A stretch of DNA of 64,000 nt from Staphylococcus warneri. GTDB taxonomy: Bacteria; Bacillota; Bacilli; Staphylococcales; Staphylococcaceae. The position numbers were made by a program, and so were the translations under genes. The notes beneath the pieces were generated by a model. It was not told where the DNA came from, did no database searches, and saw nothing but the letters and a program-made list of their open reading frames with translations. Location of the stretch: contig NZ_LR134269.1 of assembly GCF_900636385.1 (NCBI RefSeq), positions 1,674,001-1,738,000 of the forward strand, written 5' to 3'. Shown here in pieces: positions 48,128 through 61,553 of this stretch. The stretch's first letter is position 1. Each line of letters begins with the position of its first letter.

Positions 48128-49435
48128 TTACCCCTCCATTAATAATAATTCTGGATTATTTAATAAACGCTTGATGTGATTCATAGCATTTTGTCCAGTT
48201 GCACCATCAATTTGTCTGTGGTCAAAGCTTAATGATAATGCAAGAACTGGAGCTGCTACAATTTCTCCATCTTTAACAATCGGTTTTTGAGCGATGCGCC
48301 CAATTCCTAAGATAGCTACTTCTGGGTGATTAATAACTGGAGTGAACCATTGTCCACCAGCTGAACCGATATTACTGATTGTACATGTTGCACCTTTCAT
48401 TTCGTCAGATGTTAATTTACCGTCACGTGCTTTTACAGCAAGTTCGTTAATTTCATCTGAGATTTGGAAGATTGATTTACGATCTGCATGTTTAACAACA
48501 GGTACTAATAAGCCTCTGTCTGTATCTGCAGCGATACCAATATTCCAATAGTGTTTGTGTACAATCTCTCCAGCTTCTTCATTAAATGAAGTATTAAGTG
48601 CTGGATATTTTTTAAGTGCAGAAACAAGTGCTTTCACTACATATGGTAAGAAAGTAAGTTTTGTACCTTGTTCAGCTGCGATTTCTTTGAATTTCTTACG
48701 GTGATCCCATAATTGTTGAACATCAATTTCATCCATTAATGTAACATGTGGTGCTGTGTGTTTAGAATTAACCATTGCTTTGGCAATTGCTTTACGCATA
48801 GCTGGGATTTTTTCAGTTGTTTCTGGGAAGTCGCCTTCTGGTACTGATTGTGTTGCTGATGTAGTTGTAGTCTCTTCAGAAGTACTTGCTGCACTTTCAT
48901 TAGATGCTGTTTGAGTAGCGCCACCATTTAAGTGTGCATCAATATCTTCTTTTGTGATTCGACCATTTTTACCAGATCCAGCAACTGCTTTAATATTCAC
49001 GCCATTATCACGTGCATATTTACGTACTGAAGGCATTGCTTTAATTGTTCTATTTTCATCAACTTCAGCATCTTGAGTGCTTGCTGCAGGTTGACTTTCT
49101 TGTGATGAAGCACTTTCTTCTTTCGCTGCTTCTTCTTTTGGTTCTTCACTTGATGAATCATCACTGTGATTACCTTTGAATTGCATTTCTTCAGCATCTG
49201 GTGCATCAATTTTAACAATAATGTCACCAACAACTGCTACTGTACCCTCATCTACTAATACTTCTTCAACTGTACCACTTACTGGTGAAGGGATTTCTAC
49301 AACAGATTTGTCATTTTGGACTTCTGCTAAGACATCGTCTTCTTCAATTGTATCTCCAGCTTTTACAAACCATTTTACAATTTCACCTTCGTGGATACCT
49401 TCCCCGATGTCGGGTAATCTAAATTCAAATGCCAC
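48128..49435 (-). CDS. pdhC: Dihydrolipoyl acetyltransferase (E2)
   Basis: E2 is the core of the pyruvate dehydrogenase complex. The 435-residue protein has one lipoyl domain (1-77, with [11 protein letters not shown] holding the lipoylated Lys near 44), an acidic and Ser-rich linker, the E1/E3-binding domain (about 130-165, [20 protein letters not shown]), a second Thr/Ser/Ala-rich linker and the catalytic domain ending in [10 protein letters not shown] with the catalytic His. Single-lipoyl E2 is usual in Firmicutes. 66 bases separate it from pdhB, longer than its other junctions. Confidence 0.96.
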   Translation of the reverse strand: MAFEFRLPDIGEGIHEGEIVKWFVKAGDTIEEDDVLAEVQNDKSVVEIPSPVSGTVEEVLVDEGTVAVVGDIIVKIDAPDAEEMQFKGNHSDDSSSEEPKEEAAKEESASSQESQPAASTQDAEVDENRTIKAMPSVRKYARDNGVNIKAVAGSGKNGRITKEDIDAHLNGGATQTASNESAASTSEETTTTSATQSVPEGDFPETTEKIPAMRKAIAKAMVNSKHTAPHVTLMDEIDVQQLWDHRKKFKEIAAEQGTKLTFLPYVVKALVSALKKYPALNTSFNEEAGEIVHKHYWNIGIAADTDRGLLVPVVKHADRKSIFQISDEINELAVKARDGKLTSDEMKGATCTISNIGSAGGQWFTPVINHPEVAILGIGRIAQKPIVKDGEIVAAPVLALSLSFDHRQIDGATGQNAMNHIKRLLNNPELLLMEG

Positions 49436-49501
49436 GGTCTTTTTCCTCCTAAGATTTTCTTAATAAAGAAATCACTTTTTAATTTAAACTTTATTTAAAG
49501 A

Positions 49502-50479
49502 TTAAAACTCTAAAGTTGCTTTTGCTTTTTCTACGATATCATTTTTGTTTGGTAACCAAACATTTTCAGCTTGAGTAAATGGATATACTGTATCTGCTGC
49601 TGCTACACGTGCAATAGGTGCTTCTAATGAAAGAATTGTACGTTCAGCTAATTCAGCTGCAACTTGTGCACCAACACCTGCTTGACGTTGAGCTTCTTGA
49701 ACTACTACAGCTCTGTTCGTTTTTTCAACTGAAGCCACTAATGTATCGATATCAATTGGTTGAACTGTACGTAAATCGATTACTTCAACTGAATAACCTT
49801 CTTTTTCTAATTCTTCAGCTGCTTTTAATGATTCTTGTACCATTGCACCGTATGCGATTAAAGTAATGTCATTACCTTCTTTTTTCACATTAGCTTTTCC
49901 AATATCAATTGTGTATTCTTCTTCAGGAACTTCTTCTCTGAAAGAACGATATAATTTCATATGCTCTAAATATACAACTGGGTCATTACTTCTAATTGAA
50001 GAAATTAATAATCCTTTAGCATCATATGGGCCTGAAGGAATAACTACTTTCAAACCAGGAGATTGAGCTAAAATACCTTCTAAATTATCTGCGTGTAATT
50101 CTGGTGTATGCACACCGCCACCAAATGGACTACGAATAGTTACAGGTGCAGTTTTAGAACCACCTGAACGGAAACGAGTACGTGCAATTTGTCCAGCTAC
50201 TGAGTCAAATACTTCAAATACGAATCCTAAGAATTGGATTTCCATTACAGGGCGGAAACCTTCAACAGCTAAACCTAAAGCTAAGCCACCAATTCCTGAT
50301 TCTGCAAGTGGTGTATCGAATACACGATCTTCACCAAATTCTTTTTGTAAACCTTCAGTAACACGGAATACACCGCCGTTAACACCAACGTCTTCACCGA
50401 AAACTAAAACGTCTTCGTCATTTTTAAGTTCAGTTTTAAGCGCATCATTAATCGCTTGAACCATTGTCATTTGTGCCAT
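49502..50479 (-). CDS. pdhB: Pyruvate dehydrogenase E1 beta subunit
   Basis: The 325-residue protein pairs with PdhA to form the E1 heterotetramer that decarboxylates pyruvate on thiamine diphosphate. It has [11 protein letters not shown] at the start, [18 protein letters not shown] and [17 protein letters not shown] in the transketolase-like pyrimidine-binding domain, and the C-terminal transketolase domain (about 195-320). It begins three bases after pdhA, so the pair is coupled. Confidence 0.97.
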   Translation of the reverse strand: MAQMTMVQAINDALKTELKNDEDVLVFGEDVGVNGGVFRVTEGLQKEFGEDRVFDTPLAESGIGGLALGLAVEGFRPVMEIQFLGFVFEVFDSVAGQIARTRFRSGGSKTAPVTIRSPFGGGVHTPELHADNLEGILAQSPGLKVVIPSGPYDAKGLLISSIRSNDPVVYLEHMKLYRSFREEVPEEEYTIDIGKANVKKEGNDITLIAYGAMVQESLKAAEELEKEGYSVEVIDLRTVQPIDIDTLVASVEKTNRAVVVQEAQRQAGVGAQVAAELAERTILSLEAPIARVAAADTVYPFTQAENVWLPNKNDIVEKAKATLEF

Positions 50480-50482
50480 GGC

Positions 50483-51595
<1,113 letters not shown>

Positions 51596-51711
51596 TCAAT
51601 TCACCATACCTTTCCCATATATAAATAGAAATTCATTTTATCCATAACAATTGTATCACAAAAAAATAAGCCTGTTAAACGATTTCATAAAGTTCTGTTT
51701 CATAGAAAAAA

Positions 51712-51757
51712 GATACAGATGTCAGAACTGTACTACTACATTCTTCCTATCTGTATC
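51712..51757 (-). terminator. Terminator of the ykyA gene
   Basis: GATACAGAT (51712-51720) and ATCTGTATC (51749-51757) pair perfectly around a 28-base loop and are followed on the minus strand by TTTTTT. It lies between ykyA and pdhA. Confidence 0.85.
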
Positions 51758-51767
51758 AGTCAAGAAA

Positions 51768-52394
51768 TTATTTTAATTGGTCTACATCTTGTTTTTCTTT
51801 ATTTACCTTGTTCATCGCTTTTGAATACGCTTTAAATTTCTTGTTCATATCTTTATATGTTTTACCTAACTCTTTCGATTTTTCATCAACTTCGTCTTGT
51901 GTTGCACCATCTTTATTGATAAAACTAAACAGTGATTTTTCTTTTTCAAGCGCTTTTTTGTAAGCCTTTGCATAATCACTATGTGATTTATATTTATCCT
52001 TAATAGCTTTATCTAACTCTTCAACTTCTTTTTTCTTATCTTTATTATCTATATTGTCTATATGTGATTCTGCCTTTTTAAATTCTTTTTCAGAATCGGC
52101 TAATGCCTTTTCTTCTTTCTTGAATTCTTTTTCACGTTTTTCTACATTTTCAACGATGTCATTAGCTGCTTTTTCTCTTGTTTGTTGATCTTTCTCGTTA
52201 GCTTTTTTAAATAACTTTTGTTTTTCTTCTTCTAATTTATTAATTTTTTTACTTACATTTGCAACTGGTTTCTCTTTATCAAAAGCATTTTGAACTTGTT
52301 CATCATATGCTTTTATTTCTTTTTTATCTGTTGTACATCCGGCTAGTAATACTGCTGATGTTGCAACAACTGCTATTGTTTTGTTTAATTTCAT
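51768..52394 (-). CDS. ykyA: YkyA family lipoprotein
   Basis: The 208-residue protein has a lipoprotein signal with lipobox LLAGC (Cys20), so it is anchored on the outer face. The rest (about 30-200) is almost entirely helical, Lys/Glu-rich coiled coil with few hydrophobic runs. The family (YkyA, putative cell-wall-binding lipoprotein) neighbours pdhA in Bacillus and Staphylococcus; a structure of the staphylococcal protein shows helical bundles but no function is established. Confidence 0.88.
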   Translation of the reverse strand: MKLNKTIAVVATSAVLLAGCTTDKKEIKAYDEQVQNAFDKEKPVANVSKKINKLEEEKQKLFKKANEKDQQTREKAANDIVENVEKREKEFKKEEKALADSEKEFKKAESHIDNIDNKDKKKEVEELDKAIKDKYKSHSDYAKAYKKALEKEKSLFSFINKDGATQDEVDEKSKELGKTYKDMNKKFKAYSKAMNKVNKEKQDVDQLK

Positions 52395-52704
52395 TTCTGT
52401 ATCCTCCTCAAAGTTGTACGATTGTTATCATAAATAAATCTCTCTCATAAATCAAAGAAATCGGCTAAGTATCTTACGTCTATTTTAATCCCTAACGATA
52501 TACATTAATAACGGTTATACTGCAGAGATATATCACGTTTGCGTATCTTCACATTTAATTTTAAAGGTACTTTCGTAACACATCATAATTCATGTGTATT
52601 ATTATTTTAACTTTTATTTTCATTTTCTACTAATAATATAATTTACTTCAATGTACTTCTACCTATTATATTTGGTATATTTGTAATTAAGGAAGGTGTC
52701 AGAC
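52395..52704. other. Divergent intergenic region ykyA/def
   Basis: About 310 bases with the two promoters facing away from each other. It is AT-rich with no gene. I could not assign a promoter. Confidence 0.5.
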
Positions 52705-53256
52705 ATGATAACAATGAAAGATATAATTAGAGATGGTCATCCAACACTTCGTGAAAAAGCTCAAGAATTAAGTTTCCCATTATCAAATGAAGATAAAGAA
52801 ACATTAAAAGCTATGCGCGAGTTTTTAATCAATAGTCAGGATGATGACATCGCCAAAAAATATGGTTTACGCTCAGGTGTGGGTTTAGCTGCACCACAAA
52901 TTAATGTATCCAAAAGAATGATTGCCGTGTATTTACCAGATGATGGAAATGGGAAATCATATGATTACATGCTAGTTAATCCAAAAGTGATGAGTTATAG
53001 TGTTCAAGAAGCCTATTTGCCAACTGGTGAAGGTTGTCTAAGTGTAGATGAAAATATTCCTGGTTTAGTTCATCGTCATAATAGAGTCACTATTAAAGCT
53101 CAAGATATCGATGGTAATGACGTAAAATTACGTTTAAAAGGCTATCCAGCTATCATTTTCCAACACGAAATTGATCATTTGAATGGCATTATGTTCTATG
53201 ATCATATTGATGATTCTAATCCTTTAGCACCTCATCCAGATGCAGTTGAAGCATGA
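52705..53256 (+). CDS. def: Peptide deformylase
   Basis: Def removes the formyl group from the N-terminus of new proteins. The 183-residue type II deformylase has all three motifs: GVGLAAPQI (about residue 58), EGCLSVDE (about 109) and QHEIDHLNG (about 152-160) with the metal-binding Cys and two His. A GTG at 52696 opens the frame, but GGAAGG is eight bases from ATG 52705, giving the [16 protein letters not shown] start. It is monocistronic, with a terminator after it. Confidence 0.97.
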   Translation: MITMKDIIRDGHPTLREKAQELSFPLSNEDKETLKAMREFLINSQDDDIAKKYGLRSGVGLAAPQINVSKRMIAVYLPDDGNGKSYDYMLVNPKVMSYSVQEAYLPTGEGCLSVDENIPGLVHRHNRVTIKAQDIDGNDVKLRLKGYPAIIFQHEIDHLNGIMFYDHIDDSNPLAPHPDAVEA

Positions 53257-53754
53257 TTTGATTTAACCTCGAAAGTAACATGACTTTCGAGGTTTTTTAT
53301 TTAATAGATTTCAATCAAATAAAACAATAGCGTTTAAATAAATAAGTTTGAAGTTGTGACTAAATTGATATATGGTTTTTCCCAAAGCTAAATAGAGATT
53401 GAAGGTTCTTACTATATTACGTGCCCTGTTCGTTCACTTAATGATAAAACTGCTTTATTTCTTTTGATACATCATGTAAAATATACATTAACTGAAATCT
53501 TAGTGAATTAATCCTATTTTTCAAAAATTGAACGACATGATTTCCCTGGAAAACATACTCGGCAGTGAAATTAAATAATTATAGTTGTATATTTATTTAG
53601 ATTAGCTGGTATGTCTGTTATTAAATTTAAATACACATACTTTTATTGAAGAACAATATCTATGATAAAACCTGATTTCTATCTTTAATAACCCGAGCTA
53701 TCAACCACGGGACTTGAATAAATATTAAAAACATCCTTAGGAGGAATTATATCA
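53257..53754. other. Long intergenic region upstream of rpoY-rnjA
   Basis: These 498 bases hold the def terminator (53265-53294) and then about 450 AT-rich bases before rpoY. I saw no gene with a ribosome binding site and no clear hairpin except a weak CCCG/CGGG pair near 53693-53711. Either the rnjA operon has a long leader or there is an undetected small RNA. Confidence 0.5.
53265..53294 (+). terminator. Terminator of def
   Basis: AACCTCGAAAGT (53265-53276) and ACTTTCGAGGTT (53283-53294) are perfect inverted repeats followed by TTTT. Confidence 0.92.
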
Positions 53755-55658
<1,904 letters not shown>

Positions 55659-55671
55659 TAATATTATAATT

Positions 55672-55712
55672 TCCCATAAGCTACTATCATCTTTATGATA
55701 ATGCTTATGGGA
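55672..55712 (+). terminator. Terminator of rpoY-rnjA
   Basis: TCCCATAAGC (55672-55681) and GCTTATGGGA (55703-55712) pair perfectly, followed by TTTCTT on the plus strand. Confidence 0.75.
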
Positions 55713-55720
55713 TTTCTTAA

Positions 55721-55760
55721 AAAAATGGTTTAGCCAAGATAATTGACTAAACCATTTTTT
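55721..55760. terminator. Second hairpin between rnjA and ktrA
   Basis: Arms AAAAATGGTTTAG (55721-55733) and CTAAACCATTTTTT (55747-55760) are flanked by A and T runs and can terminate both strands. The right arm overlaps the ktrA stop codon. Confidence 0.85.
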
Positions 55761-56418
55761 ATTTAGCTATGTTTTTTTCAAATCGACCTAAATCATTATC
55801 ATGACCAATCATGATTAAGATATCACCAATTTCAATATTTAAATTTGGGTCTGGTGACACAATAAACTGCTTTCCTCTTTTAATTGCAATAATATTAATT
55901 CCATATTGTGCACGAATATCTAAATCGATAATTGTTTGGCCAGTCATTTTTTCAGTAGCTTTTAATTCAACGATAGAGTGTTCATCTGCTAATTCTAAAT
56001 AATCAAGTACACTCGCACTAGCTACATTATGTGCTATACGACGGCCCATATCACGTTCAGGATGGACAACAGTGTCCGCACCAATCTTATTTAATATTTT
56101 AGCATGATAATCATTTTGTGCTTTGGCAGTTACCTTTTTAACACCTAATTCTTTTAAAATAAGTGTTGTTAACGTACTAGATTGAATATTTTCACCGATA
56201 GCAACTATAACATGGTCAAAGTTTCTAATTCCTAAACTTTTCATTACTGCTTCATCAGTAGTATCTGCTACTACCGCATGAGTTGCAATATCACTATATT
56301 CATTAACTCTATTCTCATCACTATCAATGGCCATAACATCCATATCTAAGGCGTTAAGTTCTCTAACAATACTGCCACCAAAGCGTCCTAAACCAATTAC
56401 TACGTATTCCTTTTCCAT
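55759..56418 (-). CDS. ktrA: Potassium uptake regulator KtrA/KtrC (RCK)
   Basis: KtrA is the cytoplasmic gating ring of a KtrB- or KtrD-type potassium transporter. The 219-residue protein has an N-terminal RCK domain with the nucleotide-binding GLGRFGGS motif (about residues 9-16) and a C-terminal RCK_C domain (about 135-215). In S. aureus this protein binds cyclic di-AMP through RCK_C, linking potassium uptake to that second messenger. No ktrB partner lies beside it; the membrane subunits are elsewhere, as in S. aureus. Confidence 0.92.
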   Translation of the reverse strand: MEKEYVVIGLGRFGGSIVRELNALDMDVMAIDSDENRVNEYSDIATHAVVADTTDEAVMKSLGIRNFDHVIVAIGENIQSSTLTTLILKELGVKKVTAKAQNDYHAKILNKIGADTVVHPERDMGRRIAHNVASASVLDYLELADEHSIVELKATEKMTGQTIIDLDIRAQYGINIIAIKRGKQFIVSPDPNLNIEIGDILIMIGHDNDLGRFEKNIAK

Positions 56419-56534
56419 ATAGTCCTCCGCTTATTACACATTTACATAACAACGATTAAATCAACTTTCTTTTAAATGATACTAAATAAAGCTAATACAA
56501 AATCGAAATTATGATTTGTTCTACTTTAAGTTGA

Positions 56535-57551
56535 TTATTTTTTTCCTTCAACATAATCTTTATCGAAAACAAATAGTCTCAATAATAATAGTAACGATGG
56601 AACTAATAAAAGTAAACCTAAAATAAATGCGATGACCAATGCTAGACCCATTTCATCATTCACATGGGAACTTGATATTTTTACGAATGGATGTAATAAA
56701 TATGGTAATTTGCTCATACCATATCCAAAGAATGCGAATAACATTTGCAAAATTACCATTATAAATGCTAAACCATGATTTCTTTTGAAAATAGTTAGTG
56801 CACCTGCAACTAGGAAAAAGATAAAACTTATCACAAACATCCACCAATAGTTAAAAACAGCATTATTAAAATGATCCGAGTTTTGTACTCTTAAAGATAA
56901 AAAGACAAACAATGAAATAATAATCATTGGTGGTCCCCAAAATATATGCCAACGTCTCATTAAATGATATGCCGGTTCATCCTTTGCTTTATTAGCATAG
57001 AATGTAAGAAATCCAGAAGATATATAAAGGACTGAAATAATCGCCAAGAATACAACTGACCAAGCAAATGGACTTAGTAATAGTTGAACCCAGTCTAAAT
57101 CAACATGGTTCCCCACCTCTTTGATATAGCCACCTTCTGAAATTGTTAACGCAGTTGCTAATGCAGCTGGAATGAGTAAACCTGTTAATCCATATAGAAA
57201 AATCCATGGCAATTTTGTATCTTGTCCATAATTTTCAAAAGCATAGAAACTGTTTCTAATTGAGATTAGAATCGTACCAATTGATCCTGGTACAAGTAAA
57301 ACCGTGCCTAAATACTTAACAGAATCTGGGAAAAAACCAATAAATCCAACAAAGAAAAATACAAAGAACACATTTGTGACTTCCCATACTGGGCTAAGAT
57401 ATCTTTCAATAAGATGATTAATTTTCTTCTCTTCACCTGTAATCTTAGAATGCAATGCGAAGAATCCAGCACCAAAATCAATTGAGGCTACGATGATATA
57501 ACAAAATAAAAATATCCATAAAACTGAAATACCTATATATGAATATATCAT
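56535..57551 (-). CDS. cydB: Cytochrome bd-type menaquinol oxidase subunit II
   Basis: CydB is the second core subunit of cytochrome bd oxidase. The 338-residue protein has about nine membrane segments and begins MIYSYIGISVLWIFLFCYII with the DFGAGFFAL motif in the first segments. It overlaps cydA by four bases (ATGA), so the two are coupled. Confidence 0.94.
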   Translation of the reverse strand: MIYSYIGISVLWIFLFCYIIVASIDFGAGFFALHSKITGEEKKINHLIERYLSPVWEVTNVFFVFFFVGFIGFFPDSVKYLGTVLLVPGSIGTILISIRNSFYAFENYGQDTKLPWIFLYGLTGLLIPAALATALTISEGGYIKEVGNHVDLDWVQLLLSPFAWSVVFLAIISVLYISSGFLTFYANKAKDEPAYHLMRRWHIFWGPPMIIISLFVFLSLRVQNSDHFNNAVFNYWWMFVISFIFFLVAGALTIFKRNHGLAFIMVILQMLFAFFGYGMSKLPYLLHPFVKISSSHVNDEMGLALVIAFILGLLLLVPSLLLLLRLFVFDKDYVEGKK

Positions 57552-58903
57552 TTGTTATCACCTCTTTCTTTTAGAACTTGATTGACATCATTGATAGCAG
57601 GTTTATTTCTAAACATTCTGAGTAGTACATATGCAGATGTCACGATGAGTACAAGATATAATAAACCAAATAAAATCGTCACTAATGTGATGCCTCCAGC
57701 TTGAGTCGCTGCCTGAGATACTCTTAAGTATCCTCTTACAATCCAAGGTTGGCGTCCCATTTCAGTTAAGAACCAACCAAATTCGATAGCTAACATAGAC
57801 GCTGGTCCAGTAAGCAATATGCTATATAAAACGACCTTATGCGTGATAAAGTGTCGTAACTTCTTAATTAATAAAATCAACATAAATATCCCTGAAATCA
57901 CAAAACAGAATACGCCCATTGAAACCATTAAGTCAAAGAAATAATGAACAATTAAAGGAGGCAATTCATTTTTAGGAAAATCGTTAAGTCCTTTAACTGT
58001 CGTCTTAAAATTATTATCAGCTAAGAAACTTAACATTCCTGGGATTTCTATTGCACCTGATACTTCATTTGTCTTTTCATTTAAAACACCAAAAAATACT
58101 AAATTGGCTTGGGATTGTGTGTCAAAATGCCATTCATATGCAGCTAATTTTTCTGGTTGTACTTTATGTAAAAATTTGGCAGACATATCTCCTGCTAACA
58201 TCGATAACAATGTTGAAATAAAACCAACAATCATCGTCATTTTTAAGGCTTTCAAATGATATATTTTATCTTCTGAATACGACTGTTTTAACAATTTAAA
58301 TGCAGCAATTGCCGCAAGAATAAATGCCATTGTCATTCCAGCGGTTGCAACGACATGGAAAGATCTTACGATGAATGATGAATTAAACATCGCTTCTAAT
58401 GGTTGAACATTAACCATACGTCCATTTTTCATTTCAAAACCAGCTGGCGTATTCATAAACGAGTTAACTGATGTAATGAAAAATGCTGAGAATGATCCAC
58501 CTATAATTACAGGTAATCCTATAACAAAATGAATCCATTTATTCTTAAATCTTTCCCAAGTATAAAGATAAATACTAAGAAATATAGCTTCAAAAAAGAA
58601 TGCAAATGTTTCCATAAATAGAGGTAATGCAATCACATGTCCACCCATTTTCATAAATGTCGGCCATACAAGCGATAATTGCAAACCAATAATAGTACCT
58701 GTCACTACACCAACAGCCACTGTAATGGTATATCCTTTCGACCATCGTTTCGCTAATGCAATATAATGTGCATCATTGTTACGTATGCCAAGAAATTCTG
58801 CAATAACAAACATTAATGGCATACCTACACCAATCGTCGCAAATATGATATGAACGGCTAAGGTCATACCTGTAAGCAAACGACTCATTTCAACTGAATC
58901 CAT
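57548..58903 (-). CDS. cydA: Cytochrome bd-type menaquinol oxidase subunit I
   Basis: CydA binds haems b558, b595 and d and oxidises menaquinol, reducing oxygen with high affinity. The 451-residue protein has nine membrane segments, the N-terminal LAVHIIFATIGVG (axial His) and EFGWFLTEMGRQPW with the quinol-oxidase signature, and a short Q loop as in Gram-positives. AAGGTGA precedes the ATG. A partial Rex-like palindrome lies upstream at about 58929-58944. Confidence 0.95.
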   Translation of the reverse strand: MDSVEMSRLLTGMTLAVHIIFATIGVGMPLMFVIAEFLGIRNNDAHYIALAKRWSKGYTITVAVGVVTGTIIGLQLSLVWPTFMKMGGHVIALPLFMETFAFFFEAIFLSIYLYTWERFKNKWIHFVIGLPVIIGGSFSAFFITSVNSFMNTPAGFEMKNGRMVNVQPLEAMFNSSFIVRSFHVVATAGMTMAFILAAIAAFKLLKQSYSEDKIYHLKALKMTMIVGFISTLLSMLAGDMSAKFLHKVQPEKLAAYEWHFDTQSQANLVFFGVLNEKTNEVSGAIEIPGMLSFLADNNFKTTVKGLNDFPKNELPPLIVHYFFDLMVSMGVFCFVISGIFMLILLIKKLRHFITHKVVLYSILLTGPASMLAIEFGWFLTEMGRQPWIVRGYLRVSQAATQAGGITLVTILFGLLYLVLIVTSAYVLLRMFRNKPAINDVNQVLKERGDNK

Positions 58904-58928
58904 ATATAATCACCTTGAATTTATATTT

Positions 58929-58944
58929 TTGTAATTTCACAATG
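58929..58944 (-). promoter_or_regulatory. Possible Rex half-site upstream of cydA
   Basis: The minus strand reads TTGTGAAATTACAA, two Rex-like halves (TTGTGA and TTACAA) set four bases closer than in the known 18-base consensus. It lies about 30 bases before the cydA start. S. aureus Rex represses fermentative and some respiratory genes when NADH is low. The spacing makes this weak. Confidence 0.25.
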
Positions 58945-59104
58945 CTTAAAATTATAAATCCTTATCAAGATGAACTAAATGTTTTTGCTTGAATTTTTGA
59001 TATAAAATTTTTATAGAGACACATAATGTTCACACCATTGATATTTTATAAAATTAAATATAAGATAGAATAATATAAATTAGCACATAGAAAGGAAGAC
59101 TGAA

Positions 59105-59335
59105 GTGTCACATATTACGATTTATACACAAGATGATTGTCCACCTTGTACCTTTGTAAAAAATCATCTTCAAGCAAATCATGTGGATTTTACAGAAAAG
59201 AATATAAAAAATAATCAATATCGTATAGAAATGATGGATTATGATGCATTTGCGACGCCATTTATCTTATTGAACGATGAACCTATGTATCAAGTTGATA
59301 TGGATAAAATTAATCAAGCTTTTGACATTCAATAA
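59105..59335 (+). CDS. Glutaredoxin-like protein
   Basis: The 76-residue protein has the CPPC active site (Cys12 and Cys15) in a short glutaredoxin/NrdH-like fold with the ATPFILLN cis-proline segment (about 50-57). It starts at GTG, seven bases after AAAGGAAG. Such small CPPC proteins serve as thiol reductants; the partner is unknown. It stands alone, divergent from cydA and convergent with ptsI. Confidence 0.85.
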   Translation: MSHITIYTQDDCPPCTFVKNHLQANHVDFTEKNIKNNQYRIEMMDYDAFATPFILLNDEPMYQVDMDKINQAFDIQ

Positions 59336-59365
59336 TTGATTAGAAAAAAAAAAGACTAATTAAAT

Positions 59366-59407
59366 AAAAACCAACTAAAGCAATTTAGATTGCTCTAGTT
59401 GGTTTTT
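59366..59407. terminator. Bidirectional terminator glutaredoxin gene/ptsI
   Basis: Arms 59366-59383 and 59390-59407 (ACCAACTAAAGCAA core, one mismatch) end in A- and T-runs on both sides, so both convergent genes can use it. Confidence 0.9.
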
Positions 59408-59412
59408 TATTA

Positions 59413-61131
59413 TTATTTTGAAATGTTATTAACTAATTCCATAACTTCTTCTTGTGTTGCACAATGAATAGCACGGTTCGCTAGTTCTGACATTTCATTT
59501 TTACTTAAACCATTAATTTGTCTTCTAGCTTTAAGAATAGATGTTGGACTCATTGAGAATTCATCTAGACCTAAACCTAATAGTAATGGTACTGCAGTAG
59601 CATCTCCTGCCATTTCACCACACATACCAGTCCATTTACCTTCTTTGTGAGAAGCTTCAATGACTTGTTTTACTAAGCGTAAAATTGAAGGGTTGTATGG
59701 TTGATATAAGTAAGATACACGTTCAGACATACGGTCAGCTGCTAATGTGTATTGGATTAAGTCATTTGTACCAATACTAAAGAAATCTACTTCTTTAGCA
59801 AATACATCAGCTAATGCTGCTGTCGCTGGTATTTCAACCATGATACCTAACTCAATATCTTCAGAAACTTCATAACCTTCATTTTGAAGATTTTCTTTTT
59901 CTTCTAATAACATTGCTTTAGCATCACGGAATTCCTTGATAGTTGCTACCATTGGGAACATGATATTTAATTTACCATAAACTGATGCACGTAATAACGC
60001 GCGTAATTGTGGTCTGAAAATATCAGGTTGAGCTAAGCAAAGACGAATCGCTCTGTATCCTAAGAATGGATTCATTTCGTCTGGTAAATCTAAATATGGT
60101 AATTCTTTGTCGCCACCGATATCCAATGTACGAACAACAACACGTTTACCATCCATAGTTTCTAATACTTTTTTGTATGCTTCAAATTGTTCTTCTTCAG
60201 TAGGTAATTGATCTCTACCCATGTATAAGAACTCAGTACGATATAAGCCAATACCTTGTGCACCATTTTCAATGACACCTGGTAAATCGTTTGGTGTACC
60301 AATATTAGCTGCTAACTCTGCGTGAACACCATCAACAGTTACTGTATCAGCATCACGTAATTTTTGTAATTCTTGTTTATCTTCAAAGAAACGTTCACGT
60401 TTATTTTGATAAGCGATAACTTCATCTTCTGTAGGATCGATGATAACATCACCAGTTAAACCATCAACAATAATCATATCACCTTGTTTAACTTCTTTAG
60501 TGATTGATTTAGTACCAACTACTGCTGCGATTTCTAATGAACGACTCATAATCGCAGAGTGACTTGTTCTACCGCCAATATTTGTAACAAACCCTTGAAC
60601 GAATTCTTTATTTAACTGCGCAGTATCAGAAGGTGTTAAGTCATTACCAATAATAACAACACTTTCATCAATCATACTTGGGTTTGGTAATTCAACCCCA
60701 AGAATATGTGCTAACACACGTTTAGATACGTCTCTAATGTCTGCAGCACGTTCTTTCATGTATTCATTATCCATTGATTCAAATATAGTAATGAATTGAG
60801 TTGTAACCTCATTTAATGCTGTAGCTGCATTAACATGATCATTTTTAATTTTATCTTGAATTGGTTGAATTAATTCTGGATCATCTAAAACAAGTAAATG
60901 CGCATCAAAAATGGCAGCTTTATCAGCGCCTAATTGAACTTCTGCATTATTTCTTATTTTAGTTAATTCAATTTTAGATGCTTCGATAGCGTTATTGAAT
61001 TTGCTAGTTTCACCTTCGACATCAGTAATTGTTTCACTGCTATCAAAAGATAAATCTGGCTCAACTATTAAGTAAGCTTTAGCGATTGCTACACCATCAG
61101 ATGCAGCAATACCATTAATTAATTTAGACAT
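59413..61131 (-). CDS. ptsI: Phosphoenolpyruvate-protein phosphotransferase (EI)
   Basis: EI takes phosphate from phosphoenolpyruvate and passes it to HPr, driving PTS sugar uptake. The 572-residue protein has an N-terminal HPr-binding domain, the active histidine in [15 protein letters not shown] (about residues 186-200), and a PEP-binding TIM barrel with [15 protein letters not shown] and GMCGEMAGD. Length is normal. It begins one base after the ptsH stop, so it is translationally coupled. Confidence 0.97.
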   Translation of the reverse strand: MSKLINGIAASDGVAIAKAYLIVEPDLSFDSSETITDVEGETSKFNNAIEASKIELTKIRNNAEVQLGADKAAIFDAHLLVLDDPELIQPIQDKIKNDHVNAATALNEVTTQFITIFESMDNEYMKERAADIRDVSKRVLAHILGVELPNPSMIDESVVIIGNDLTPSDTAQLNKEFVQGFVTNIGGRTSHSAIMSRSLEIAAVVGTKSITKEVKQGDMIIVDGLTGDVIIDPTEDEVIAYQNKRERFFEDKQELQKLRDADTVTVDGVHAELAANIGTPNDLPGVIENGAQGIGLYRTEFLYMGRDQLPTEEEQFEAYKKVLETMDGKRVVVRTLDIGGDKELPYLDLPDEMNPFLGYRAIRLCLAQPDIFRPQLRALLRASVYGKLNIMFPMVATIKEFRDAKAMLLEEKENLQNEGYEVSEDIELGIMVEIPATAALADVFAKEVDFFSIGTNDLIQYTLAADRMSERVSYLYQPYNPSILRLVKQVIEASHKEGKWTGMCGEMAGDATAVPLLLGLGLDEFSMSPTSILKARRQINGLSKNEMSELANRAIHCATQEEVMELVNNISK

Positions 61132-61132
61132 A

Positions 61133-61399
61133 TTACTTAGTTAAACCTTCTTTTGATAAGACATCACTGATAGATTCGATTGCATCTGCCTCATCGCTAC
61201 CGTCAGCATAAATTGTAATTTCAGCATCTTTACCTACACCTAAACTCATAACACCCATGATTGATTTTAAGTTTACTTTTTTACCGTTATATTCTAATTG
61301 AATATCTGAATCAAATTTTGAAGCTGTTTGTACCAACATTGTAGCTGGGCGAGCGTGGATTCCTGTTTCGTCGATAATTACATATGATTTTTGTTCCAT
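61133..61399 (-). CDS. ptsH: Phosphocarrier protein HPr
   Basis: HPr relays phosphate from EI to the sugar-specific EIIA components, and, when phosphorylated on Ser46, acts with CcpA in catabolite repression. The 88-residue protein has His15 in GIHARPA and Ser46 in [10 protein letters not shown], so both sites are intact. An AAGGAG binding site precedes the ATG. It is the first gene of ptsHI. Confidence 0.97.
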   Translation of the reverse strand: MEQKSYVIIDETGIHARPATMLVQTASKFDSDIQLEYNGKKVNLKSIMGVMSLGVGKDAEITIYADGSDEADAIESISDVLSKEGLTK

Positions 61400-61553
61400 A
61401 ATTTATTTCTCCTTCTATAAGTTAGAATCTTCAATATACTTACAATCTAACATAAATTTTTATACCTTAACTTTACCAAAACCAATAGTTAAATTCAATT
61501 TCTTTAAAACCGGTTTCAGTATATTTCTACAATTTTTTAACAAATTATATCCC

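Noticed and set aside
48736..49233. Lys/Gln-rich alternate frames inside pdhC
   Set aside because: They sit in the linker regions of pdhC, where Ala/Ser/Glu-rich codons give long frames in other phases.
58929..58944. A confident Rex operator at cydA
   Set aside because: The halves are four bases too close; I kept it only as a low-confidence feature.
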